DNA from: Candidatus Woesearchaeota archaeon
GTDB taxonomy: Archaea > Nanobdellota > Nanobdellia > Woesearchaeales > UBA11576
NCBI GenBank assembly: GCA_016219765.1
Contig: JACRKM010000113.1
Coordinates: 1-6,275 of the forward strand
Direction: 5' to 3'
Length of the DNA: 6,275 nucleotides
Shown here: piece after piece, positions 1-5,913 of the stretch
How positions within the stretch are numbered: the first letter of the stretch is position 1
Layout: each line of letters starts with the position of its first letter
Made by a program: the position numbers and the translations under genes
Notes under the pieces: model-generated
The model's input: only the letters and a program-made list of their open reading frames with translations
Database searches by the model: none
What the model was told of the DNA's origin: nothing

Positions 1-23
1 ACGACCAGCACCGCGCTAAACTC

Positions 24-40
24 TTGATTTATAGTGTAAA
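24..40 (-). promoter_or_regulatory. possible TATA box for a gene leaving the left edge
   Basis: Read on the minus strand, positions 33-27 spell TATAAAT, preceded by an A/C-rich stretch. An archaeal transcript from this element would start about 26 bases downstream, near position 4, so any gene it serves lies outside the window. This is a single short AT-rich match with no coding sequence in view to confirm it. Confidence 0.25.
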
Positions 41-115
41 ATTTGATGATGATTAGTAATCTCTGCGACGCCCGACATCCTCAAAATCATTCCGTATGAT
101 ATGATTATAACGCGT

Positions 116-199
116 GTGACCGCAGCGAAGCGAAGGTCGCCCGATCTTGCCAGCGTAGATTTACGCTGCAGGGAAACCTGTCGTGCGTCGACGAATGAC
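116..199. repeat. diverged direct repeat, copy A
   Basis: This is the first of two related segments with a period of 114 bases over the core. The core at 135-172 matches 249-286 at 31 of 38 positions without gaps. The homology continues downstream (GTCGTGCGTCGA against GTCATGAGTCGA) and upstream (GTGACCG in both). Copy A carries two internal inverted repeats. One is GTGACC/GGTCGC at 116-121 and 135-140, with one G-T pair. The other is a perfect 7-bp hairpin at 151-168 (CAGCGTA, loop GATT, TACGCTG). Copy A has 10 extra bases between the arms of the first hairpin, including a GCGAA doublet. Open frames cross the segment on both strands, but both are low-complexity Arg/Ser-rich and look like by-products of the repeat. 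It may be a dispersed genomic repeat or part of a structured RNA. Confidence 0.6.
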
Positions 200-239
200 C
201 GGGTTCCCAAAAATGATTCCGGTTTTGTATATCTCGTAG

Positions 240-309
240 GTGACCGGAGGTCGCCTGATGTTCCCAGGGTACATCTACGCTGCGGGGTTGTCATGAGTCG
301 AAGGATTGA
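240..309. repeat. diverged direct repeat, copy B
   Basis: This is the second copy of the segment at 116-199. It keeps the first hairpin in compact form: GTGACC at 240-245 and GGTCGC at 249-254 enclose only three bases. The second hairpin (265-282) has one G-G mismatch relative to copy A. The 10-base insertion of copy A is missing. The downstream homology ends where the large stem-loop at 306-372 begins, so the repeat and the stem-loops form one continuous structured block. Between the copies, ACCGG (198-202) and CCGGT (219-223) make another short inverted repeat. Confidence 0.55.
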
Positions 310-372
310 TTGTTAAAACGTGGTACATACCTCGGCCTTCAGGCTGATTTGATTACCGCGTTTTAACATCAA
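306..372 (+). other. large imperfect stem-loop (H1)
   Basis: Bases 312-325 pair with 354-367 in a 14-bp stem containing a single T-G pair (321 with 358). The stem continues outward, past one bulged T (311), as TTGAT (306-310) pairing with ATCAA (368-372). Inside, after 6-base internal loops on each side, a second stem (332-337 with 342-347) closes a TTCA tetraloop and also contains one G-T pair. Both wobble pairs are G-U if the plus strand is transcribed but A-C mismatches if the minus strand is. This favours a plus-strand RNA. The structure is seen directly; its function is unknown. No promoter clearly drives it: a TATA-like stretch at 225-233 would start transcription near 255, which is only a suggestion. 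Confidence 0.6.
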
Positions 373-441
373 AAACTCCGCCAGGCAGTTTGTTCATGAT
401 AACAACAAACATACTCCAACCTTTAGTGCGGAGTTTTTGAT
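368..441. other. perfect 14-bp inverted repeat with nested hairpin (H2)
   Basis: ATCAAAAACTCCGC at 368-381 is exactly complementary to GCGGAGTTTTTGAT at 428-441. The 46 intervening bases contain a second perfect 7-bp hairpin, GTTTGTT (388-394) with AACAAAC (404-410). H2 abuts H1, and the five bases ATCAA at 368-372 can pair with TTGAT on either side (306-310 or 437-441). The two stems therefore compete at their junction. It could be a structured RNA, a bidirectional termination or regulatory element, or a miniature element with terminal inverted repeats. I saw no obvious target-site duplication next to the arms. Confidence 0.6.
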
Positions 442-525
442 TTATCAGCAACAAATCATCCAATTTGACAAGGTGGCGGGAATTGTGCCGGTCGTGATTA
501 AGCAGATAGCTAAACAAATACCTTC

Positions 526-532
526 TTTTTTT
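526..532 (+). terminator. T7 run, possible archaeal termination site
   Basis: Seven consecutive T residues follow a pyrimidine-rich lead on the plus strand. Archaeal intrinsic termination mainly needs a T-rich non-template stretch, so this could end a transcript covering the stem-loops upstream, before the gene at 574 begins. No transcript is demonstrated. Confidence 0.25.
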
Positions 533-573
533 ATCCTCAGAAATTATCTCTTTCTTGATGAGCAGGTTTTTAG

Positions 574-891
574 ATGAGCAAAAACGCAAACCTTATTAAT
601 CTCTCCCACTCCATTGACAACCATATGCCGGATCCCCAAAAAGTATTGTTGTACGATCCTCATCCTGGTTTTATGGGGGCAGCAATTCCTTTACCAGAGC
701 CTATGAAGAAGATTGCTCGTCAACTTGAGGGAAAAGTTATGTCTCTCGAAGAGACGATAGAAATGATTTCTCCTGTTGCTACTGAAGCTGGTGGAACTTT
801 GGAAATTGTGGAAAAGTATAAGTTCATAGGGTTCAGGGTTAAAGAGAGAAGCGGCAGAGAACATTACTTTAGGCTCATTCGATACAAGTAA
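574..891 (+). CDS. hypothetical protein, 105 aa
   Basis: I do not recognise this protein. It is a soluble-looking 105-residue chain without signal peptide, membrane segment or cysteine. Residues 1-45 are polar then proline-rich (around YDPHPGF at 27-33 and IPLPEPM at 38-44) and probably extended. Residues 55-72 look helical, and 75-104 look like two or three beta strands with a basic, aromatic end. The mix of polar and hydrophobic residues argues for a real gene. ATG 574 is chosen as the longest start. ATG at residue 18 (base 625) is an alternative. Weak TATA-like stretches lie about 28 bases before each (541-549 and 591-600), and neither decides. The gene converges on the oxidoreductase, with 21 bases between stop codons. 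An open plus frame ends in an ATGA overlap with its start codon. Confidence 0.6.
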   Translation: MSKNANLINLSHSIDNHMPDPQKVLLYDPHPGFMGAAIPLPEPMKKIARQLEGKVMSLEETIEMISPVATEAGGTLEIVEKYKFIGFRVKERSGREHYFRLIRYK

Positions 892-899
892 TTTGAAGC

Positions 900-904
900 A
901 AAAA
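900..904 (-). terminator. possible T-run terminator after the oxidoreductase gene
   Basis: Read on the minus strand there is a T5 run flanked by GCAG and GC, beginning 8 bases past the oxidoreductase stop. It falls in the short convergent gap and could end the leftward transcript in the archaeal T-rich manner. The run is short, so this is only a candidate. Confidence 0.25.
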
Positions 905-912
905 CTGCTCGA

Positions 913-3900
913 TCAACTCATCTTACCGCCTATCTGGCTTAACTTCTTCATGGATTCAAACCCTTTTTTTGCAGACTCTTCAGCCAATTTTAGCAGCCGT
1001 TCAGCTTTATCAGGAAACTCTGTTTTCAAAATATTGTACCTGTTCTGTTCAGAGATGTAATCCTTGAATGATATCTTAGGTTCAGGCGATTCCCAGACAA
1101 ACGGGTTTTGGCCTTGCTTGGCCAAGCCTGGATTGAAACGGTAAAGCGGCCAGTAACCAGAATCTACTGCCTTCTTATCGACATCTAGTGCGTGACGCAG
1201 GTCATACCCGTGTGCGATGCACGGCGCGTACGCAATTATGAGTGCAGGACCATCATACTTCTCTGCTTCGGTTAATGCTCTGATCATCTGGTTCTTGTCA
1301 GCACCAAGATTCACCGAAGCAACATAAACATATCCATAACTCATCATCATCAGACCAAGATTCTTCTTGCCAAGCTCTTTCCCTGACGCCGCGAACTGCG
1401 CGACGACACCAAAGGGGGTTGACTTGGAAGCCTGGCCGCCCGTATTTGAATATACTTCAGTGTCGAGCACAAGCATCTTGACTCGTTTGCCTTTGGCAAG
1501 GACGTGATCAAGGCCTCCGAAGCCTATGTCATATGCCCAGCCATCACCGCCAATCAACCAGACGCTTTTATCTGTAATAAAGTCTCGCAGCAGGTTGATG
1601 TTTTCAAGTAGTTGACTGGCGTCACCCGAAGATTTTTTTATAGTATCAGGCAATAACGCGATGATCTGCTTTGATATCTCTGTGAGCTTCTCCTGATCGT
1701 TCCATGCGTCGAGAGCAGACTGCAACAAAGGCCGTAATAGCGCAGCATTGCTTAGTTTCTCAGCGTCTAGTTTCAGCAGTTGATTGATGTGGCCTAGGAC
1801 GAGTGTGCGCTTCACGTCCACAGCAAGCCTTAAACCAAACCCGTACTCTGCATTGTCTTCAAATAATGAGTTTCCCCACGCTGGCCCTCGCCCTTCTTTT
1901 GTCGTCGTGTAAGGAATCGTCGGGAACGTGCCACCGTAAATAGAAGAGCAGCCTGTTGCATTCGCGATGATAAGATTCTCGCCAAACAACTGCGTCAAGA
2001 GCTTCACGTAAGGCGTCTCGCCGCAGCCTGAGCAGGCGCCAGAGAACTCAAATAACGGAGTGCGCAGCTGGCACCCTTTCACTGTAGCACTGTTTGCGCC
2101 TTCAAGAACATTATCAGGAAGACTCTCAAAGAACGTAACATTCTCTGCCTCCCCTTTCTTTAATTCTTCGTCGATGGGACTCATCTTCAAAGACTTGGCC
2201 TTTGTGGGACATGCAACGACACAGAGATCGCAGCCAGTGCAGTCTTCTGGGTATACTTGTATTTTGAATTGCAAGTTATTCTTGTTAGGCGTATTTGACT
2301 TAATCGTCTTGAAAGTTTTTGGGGCGTTCGCAAGATCCGCAGGATAAATCTGCTTCATTCGAATGCTTGCGTGCGGGCACACGATCGTGCAAAGACCGCA
2401 TTGGATACAGGTCTCTGGAATCCAGCTCGACACTTCCGCCGAAATCCTCCTTTTCTCGAGCTTCGTGGTGCCTGAAGGAATCACCCCGTCGGCGGGCATC
2501 GCAGAAACAGGAATAGAATCCCCTCGCAGAAACAGCGCCGGCTCTACAATCGAATTCTCAAACTCTGACTTGAATGCTGCTTTGCTCACTGGTGCGGCAT
2601 AAGACGCATTGATCGGCAGCCTTGGGACTTCATAAAGACTATCGAGTGCCTTGTCGACAGCAGCCAAGTTCTTCCTTATCACTTCCTCGCCTTTTGTAGC
2701 AAAATATTTCTTGATCTGTGCTTTGATAATATCGATTGCCTGCTTTTCAGGGATAATGCCTGTGAGCTTGAAGAACGCGGCCTGCATCACTGTGCTTGTC
2801 CGGCCGTGAAGGCCGACTTCATCAGCGATCTTGTCCGCATTGATAGCATAGAACTTGAGATTTTTCCCGATGATTGCATCCTGCATGTCCTTCGTGAGAT
2901 TCACAAAAACCTTCTCGGGCGGCCAAGGCGCGTTCAGGAGGAATGTCCCTCCGTTTTTGATCCCTTCCAATAAATTGTACTTTCCTATATAGGATGCCTT
3001 GTGCACGGCGATAAAATCAGCCTTTGTCAACAAGTATGGCGAAGCGATTTTCTCCTTGCTAAACCGCAGATCTGAAATAGTCACTCCACCAGACTTTCTT
3101 GAGTCATAACTGAAATACGCCTGGACGAACAAATCAGTATTTTCACCGATTATCTTGATGGAATTTTTGTTAGCTCCAACAGTGCCGTCAGAACCAAAAC
3201 CCCAGAATCTACAGCACATAACGTGCTCGGGCTCTATATCTAAATCTTTTTCAACTGAAAGGGATTTGTGTGTCACGTCATCATTTATGCCAACAGTGAA
3301 GTCGTGAGAGCATTTGCCGAACAGGTGATCAAATACCGCAACAGCCATTGCCGGAGTGAATTCCTTTGAACTTAATCCATACCTTCCTCCGATTATCTTT
3401 ATGTCTCTGCGTTCTTTCAGCGCTGCAACAACATCCATGTAAAGAGGCTCGCCGATGCTGCCTGATTCTTTGGTTCTGTCAAGCACCGCAATCTTCTTGA
3501 CCGACTTCGGAATCGCCTGCGAGAAGTCTTGAACAGAGAAAGGCCTGAAAAGGCGGACCTTGACGAGGCCGACTTTCTTATTTTGTTTATTTAGGTGTTG
3601 TACAATTTCTTCGACTGTCTCAGCGCCAGAACCCATCGCGACCACGATGCATTCTGCCTTAGGATCACCGACATAATCAAAAAGAGAGTACTTTCTCCCC
3701 GTTTTCTTCTCAAGAGCAGCCATATGTTTCTTTACAATATTCGGAACCGCTTCGTAAAAGACGTTCGATGCTTCGCGTCCCTGGAAGTATACATCGGGAT
3801 TCTGCGCACCAACCTTTATCTTGGGTGCCGCTGGGTTAAGTGCAAGTCTTCGGAATGCATTCACGTATTTGACGTCAAGCAATGAACGCAGCACGTCGTA

Positions 3901-4566
3901 ATCGACGATCTCGATCTTCTGAATCTCGTGCGACGTGCGGAATCCGTCGAAGAAATGAACGAAAGGAATGCGTGATTCCAGTGTTGCAAGATGCGCGACG
4001 ATGGCGGCATCCAGGACTTCCTGCACAGATGATGCCGCGAGCATTGCGAAGCCAGTGCTCCGCACGGCCATCACGTCAGAATGGTCACCGAAAATCGATA
4101 AGGATTGGTACGCGAGCGATCTTGCTGCAACGTGAAAAACAGTCGGAAGCAGCTCGCCAGCTATCTTATACATGTTGGGTATCATCAACAAAAGCCCTTG
4201 AGAAGCAGTGAATGTAGTTGCAAGCGTGCCGCCTGAGAGAAGGCCGTGAACCGTGCCTGCAGCTCCACCCTCAGACTGCATCTCTGTCAGAATCAGCTTA
4301 TTTCCAAACAAGTTAGTCTTGCCTTTTGTTGACCAGTCATCGGCAAGCTCGGCCATTGGAGAAGAAGGAGTTATTGGGTATATTGCAGCAGCCTCGCTGA
4401 ATGCGTATGCCACGTATGCTGCAGCGGTGTTGCCGTCCATTGTAGAATACTGTTTTTGGACGCAGATCTTCGGGCTTGACTTGTTTTTCTTTAGGCAAGC
4501 AGGATCGACTTTCTTCTGCGAAGAAACGTGCACTTCCTTGAGTCTGATCCTCTCAAAATCCATCAT
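913..4566 (-). CDS. nifJ: pyruvate:ferredoxin oxidoreductase, single chain
   Basis: This cytoplasmic enzyme converts pyruvate and CoA to acetyl-CoA and CO2, passing two electrons to ferredoxin or flavodoxin; the reaction is reversible. The 1217-residue chain is full length for the homodimeric family and has no frameshift. Domains run in family order. The N-terminal pyruvate/TPP domain has YPITPSSP (63-70), the MQSEGGAAG glutamate (99) and the HVAAR arginine (149). Next come the transketolase-C-like region and the gamma-type domain (GSDGTVGANK, 458-467). Two ferredoxin-type CxxCxxCxxxCP motifs follow (Cys 720/723/726/730 and 776/779/782/786). Cys 845, 848, 873 and 1116 fit the proximal [4Fe-4S] ligands, and the TPP/Mg motif spans GDGWAYDIG (1007-1015) to NTGG (1041-1044). 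The frame opens with GTG at 4629, but that lies only 13 bases past the centre of the TATA box, before the expected transcript start. ATG 4566 is therefore chosen; ATG 4563 is also possible, 6 bases after GGGG. This leaves an unusual N-terminal extension of about 40 residues before MDGN (43-46). Confidence 0.96.
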   Translation of the reverse strand: MMDFERIRLKEVHVSSQKKVDPACLKKNKSSPKICVQKQYSTMDGNTAAAYVAYAFSEAAAIYPITPSSPMAELADDWSTKGKTNLFGNKLILTEMQSEGGAAGTVHGLLSGGTLATTFTASQGLLLMIPNMYKIAGELLPTVFHVAARSLAYQSLSIFGDHSDVMAVRSTGFAMLAASSVQEVLDAAIVAHLATLESRIPFVHFFDGFRTSHEIQKIEIVDYDVLRSLLDVKYVNAFRRLALNPAAPKIKVGAQNPDVYFQGREASNVFYEAVPNIVKKHMAALEKKTGRKYSLFDYVGDPKAECIVVAMGSGAETVEEIVQHLNKQNKKVGLVKVRLFRPFSVQDFSQAIPKSVKKIAVLDRTKESGSIGEPLYMDVVAALKERRDIKIIGGRYGLSSKEFTPAMAVAVFDHLFGKCSHDFTVGINDDVTHKSLSVEKDLDIEPEHVMCCRFWGFGSDGTVGANKNSIKIIGENTDLFVQAYFSYDSRKSGGVTISDLRFSKEKIASPYLLTKADFIAVHKASYIGKYNLLEGIKNGGTFLLNAPWPPEKVFVNLTKDMQDAIIGKNLKFYAINADKIADEVGLHGRTSTVMQAAFFKLTGIIPEKQAIDIIKAQIKKYFATKGEEVIRKNLAAVDKALDSLYEVPRLPINASYAAPVSKAAFKSEFENSIVEPALFLRGDSIPVSAMPADGVIPSGTTKLEKRRISAEVSSWIPETCIQCGLCTIVCPHASIRMKQIYPADLANAPKTFKTIKSNTPNKNNLQFKIQVYPEDCTGCDLCVVACPTKAKSLKMSPIDEELKKGEAENVTFFESLPDNVLEGANSATVKGCQLRTPLFEFSGACSGCGETPYVKLLTQLFGENLIIANATGCSSIYGGTFPTIPYTTTKEGRGPAWGNSLFEDNAEYGFGLRLAVDVKRTLVLGHINQLLKLDAEKLSNAALLRPLLQSALDAWNDQEKLTEISKQIIALLPDTIKKSSGDASQLLENINLLRDFITDKSVWLIGGDGWAYDIGFGGLDHVLAKGKRVKMLVLDTEVYSNTGGQASKSTPFGVVAQFAASGKELGKKNLGLMMMSYGYVYVASVNLGADKNQMIRALTEAEKYDGPALIIAYAPCIAHGYDLRHALDVDKKAVDSGYWPLYRFNPGLAKQGQNPFVWESPEPKISFKDYISEQNRYNILKTEFPDKAERLLKLAEESAKKGFESMKKLSQIGGKMS

Positions 4567-4569
4567 TAT

Positions 4570-4573
4570 CCCC
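4570..4573 (-). promoter_or_regulatory. weak ribosome binding site (GGGG)
   Basis: On the minus strand a GGGGAT sequence precedes the ATG pair. The last G is 3 bases from the first ATG (4566) and 6 bases from the second (4563). Spacing favours the second ATG if this purine run is used; the two alternatives differ by one methionine. The match to the archaeal GGAGGTGAT consensus is partial. Confidence 0.35.
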
Positions 4574-4635
4574 TTTTTTGCGCAATGAAAACAAACTCGA
4601 GCCTGATAATGTATTATTATGAGTTTCACGCATCA

Positions 4636-4648
4636 AGTATATATAAAG
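4636..4648 (-). promoter_or_regulatory. TATA box of the oxidoreductase gene
   Basis: On the minus strand the sequence CTTTATATATACT is close to the archaeal TATA consensus. Its centre near 4642 predicts a transcript start around 4615-4617, giving a leader of about 50 bases to ATG 4566. The element decides the gene start, because the upstream GTG at 4629 would not be transcribed. The core is nearly symmetric, so some rightward activity cannot be excluded, although no credible plus-strand gene follows. Confidence 0.65.
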
Positions 4649-4680
4649 CATGCGGAGATAGACGGCGTAAGAAATGCTCT

Positions 4681-4711
4681 TGCAGCACAAAAACCACAAG
4701 ATGCCGCTGCA
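4681..4711 (-). terminator. possible terminator after the 335-aa gene
   Basis: Just past the stop codon of the 335-residue gene, the minus strand reads TGCAGC (4711-4706), then a loop containing T5 (4693-4689), then GCTGCA (4686-4681). It combines a perfect 6-bp inverted repeat with a T run. The T run is in the loop rather than after the stem, so it is not a classic bacterial terminator, but a T-rich stop would be normal for archaea. Confidence 0.3.
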
Positions 4712-4715
4712 GAAA

Positions 4716-5723
4716 CTATTTTATGGCATTTGTCAACAAGAGATTGCCGCCTCCCGAATGCAAAACTTGCCGCGCTTCCATTGCCGATGAAGCAAGCAAA
4801 GATAAACCCTTGCGCATACTAAACTTCGCCAATCTTTTCTGCCTGTGTGTCTCAAGTACAAAAGAATCAGCGTCCATGACGCGGATATCTCCAAACACGA
4901 CGTTTTCGAATCTTCTGGAGTAGAAAACATCCTTAACATTTGCTGCGTACTTATTCCATCCGGGTTCTCTCGCATACACAAAAAATTCTGCAAAACTTGA
5001 ATTGTCATGAGGAACATTTATGCGCTTATATAGCACTATCCAAGCACGAAGGCAGATTATATTATCAGAATGATCCGGAGAACTGTGGTCGATTGATATC
5101 TTCGTCCCAGTCTCTGAATCGAACACTGCGTCACGCTTCGGGTCATATACTGCAACATGTCCATCAAACGTCCGTGTCATCTCGCTGAATCTATAAAAAG
5201 TCACATCCTCTTCATCAATGGACGCGGCTTTCGGTTGAGGGTGAACTGCGAGCGCGACAGTGAGGTCTTCTAGTGATATACTTCCAAGTCTCTGCTCTGC
5301 ACCGCGATCGTGAATGATGCAATGCTCAGTCTCGTGATATCCGCCATAAAGAAACCAAGCCCGTTCTTTGTCATCAATTTCGAAAGCTCTGACTCCTTTA
5401 GGAAAACTCAATGTCTTTCTCTCTCCAGTCCTGCGGTCAAACCTTGACAGCCCTTCTGAAGATTGCAAGAAAAGCGCGTCACGTGTCAGGCGTATGTCTC
5501 TTGCGCCTTTTGGAAGCGCACGCTCAGAGATCGTGTACTGGAGATGTCCGCTACCGTCGAGAACTGCGCAGTCGCGCCTTCCTTCCTTCTCGACCATCAA
5601 GGCAAGACAATCTTCATGGCAATCCCAGTCCCAGATGGTGTAAGACCTTCCAAGATGCCTCTCAAGATTTTCTTTAAAGACATTGTCCTCTTCGATCTGT
5701 GTCCATGCGTCGCTCACAACCAT
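4716..5723 (-). CDS. hypothetical protein, 335 aa, possibly beta-propeller-like
   Basis: I do not recognise a named family. The 335-residue chain has no signal peptide or membrane segment and looks cytoplasmic. It contains several strand-turn-strand units, roughly 40-60 residues apart: around CAVLDGSGHLQYTI (52-65), LSRFDRRTGERKTLSF (92-107), CIIHDRGAEQRLGSI (135-149), VAVYDPKRDAVF then ETGTKISI (190-211), and FVLETHRQKRLAKFSM (288-303). Charged D/R/G turns between hydrophobic strands recall beta-propeller blades, so a repeat-propeller or scaffold role is my inference; no catalytic motif is visible. The N-terminus is acidic and tryptophan-rich (WTQIEED, IWDWDCHED). ATG 5723 is chosen because a BRE/TATA element ends about 22 bases upstream, with its centre 27 bases away, which fits a leaderless mRNA. 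It lies upstream of and parallel to the oxidoreductase gene, but 149 bases and a separate promoter intervene. A functional link is not shown. Confidence 0.8.
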   Translation of the reverse strand: MVVSDAWTQIEEDNVFKENLERHLGRSYTIWDWDCHEDCLALMVEKEGRRDCAVLDGSGHLQYTISERALPKGARDIRLTRDALFLQSSEGLSRFDRRTGERKTLSFPKGVRAFEIDDKERAWFLYGGYHETEHCIIHDRGAEQRLGSISLEDLTVALAVHPQPKAASIDEEDVTFYRFSEMTRTFDGHVAVYDPKRDAVFDSETGTKISIDHSSPDHSDNIICLRAWIVLYKRINVPHDNSSFAEFFVYAREPGWNKYAANVKDVFYSRRFENVVFGDIRVMDADSFVLETHRQKRLAKFSMRKGLSLLASSAMEARQVLHSGGGNLLLTNAIK

Positions 5724-5887
5724 ATCAGCTCGCGAGTCTTTGAGAAATATATAATGTTTTCGAACTTGTTTGGTTCGTCTTGGTCATTGTGCGTTTGTCC
5801 CTTTTGTAGGACGAGTGCTGTGGGCTGGTGATCATGATAAAATCGATGTCGACACTGCTGACAAACGAACTTAAGAAAAAGAATCAC
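5714..5887 (-). CDS. possible small CxxC zinc-finger-like protein, 57 aa
   Basis: This minus frame starts at GTG 5887 and ends in TGA 5714-5716, overlapping the first 10 bases of the 335-residue gene. The product has FVCQQC at 7-12, followed by RHRFYHDH at 13-20. That gives the pattern F-x-C-x2-C-x3-F-x3-H, which is exactly the spacing in the divergent protein at 6033. Half-knuckles like this bind zinc in many small archaeal proteins. The rest is polar and acidic, with no second cysteine pair, so a histidine would have to complete the site. The weak point is the start. There is no ATG, the GTG lies inside a GAGGTGAT sequence that should itself be the ribosome site, and a promoter for the next gene sits within the frame. 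It may be real, a remnant, or chance. Confidence 0.3.
   Translation of the reverse strand: MILFLKFVCQQCRHRFYHDHQPTALVLQKGQTHNDQDEPNKFENIIYFSKTRELIWL
5745..5762 (-). promoter_or_regulatory. BRE/TATA promoter of the 335-aa gene
   Basis: On the minus strand CGAAAA (5762-5757) acts as a good transcription factor B recognition element, directly followed by a TATA box, CATTATATATTT (5756-5745). The TATA centre is about 27 bases from ATG 5723, so transcription should start at or within a base or two of the start codon and give a leaderless message. This is among the clearest archaeal signatures in the window. Confidence 0.7.
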
Positions 5888-5896
5888 CTCTTTTTC
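5875..5896 (-). promoter_or_regulatory. A/T-rich hairpin with a Shine-Dalgarno-like loop
   Basis: GAAAAAGA and TCTTTTTC form a perfect 8-bp inverted repeat (5875-5882, 5889-5896) around six bases. On the minus strand the loop reads GGTGAT and, with the adjoining stem bases, GAGGTGAT. This is complementary to the archaeal 16S rRNA 3' end. No start codon lies 5-9 bases downstream. On the plus strand the same loop gives ATCACC, followed by two T-rich stretches (5891-5895, 5905-5909), so a plus-strand termination site is another reading. Confidence 0.4.
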
Positions 5897-5913
5897 ATCA
5901 CTTCTTTTTGTGC

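Noticed and set aside
116..200. tRNA-like cloverleaf
   Set aside because: Hairpins are present, but there is no T-loop GTTCNANNC, no acceptor stem closing at the right size and no plausible anticodon arm.
116..309. CRISPR array
   Set aside because: There are only two copies, they are diverged by about 18 percent in the core and vary in length, and no further units or cas genes are present.
16..316. Overlapping open frames on both strands through the repeats
   Set aside because: Both are Arg/Ser-rich, echo the DNA repeat within themselves, have no promoter at the right distance and resemble nothing folded; they are best explained as repeat by-products.
306..441. Integron attC-like site
   Set aside because: The ends read GTTAAAA...TTTTAAC, the reverse of the required RYYYAAC...GTTRRRY order, and no integrase is in view.
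353..589. Minus-strand frame of 78 residues opposite the H2 region
   Set aside because: It begins at a TTG inside the 105-residue gene, has no ribosome site or TATA element, and runs through the inverted repeat. The residue mix is passable, so it could be a remnant, but I cannot support it.
4567..4629. 21-residue N-terminal extension of the oxidoreductase from GTG 4629
   Set aside because: The codon is only 13 bases from the TATA centre, so it should lie upstream of the transcript start.
5754..5831. 25-residue plus frame with CVCPFC motif
   Set aside because: Its ATG lies inside the TATA box of the 335-residue gene, no promoter precedes it at a usable distance, and it is very short. The cysteine motif is curious but opposes another possible CxxC frame in the same bases.
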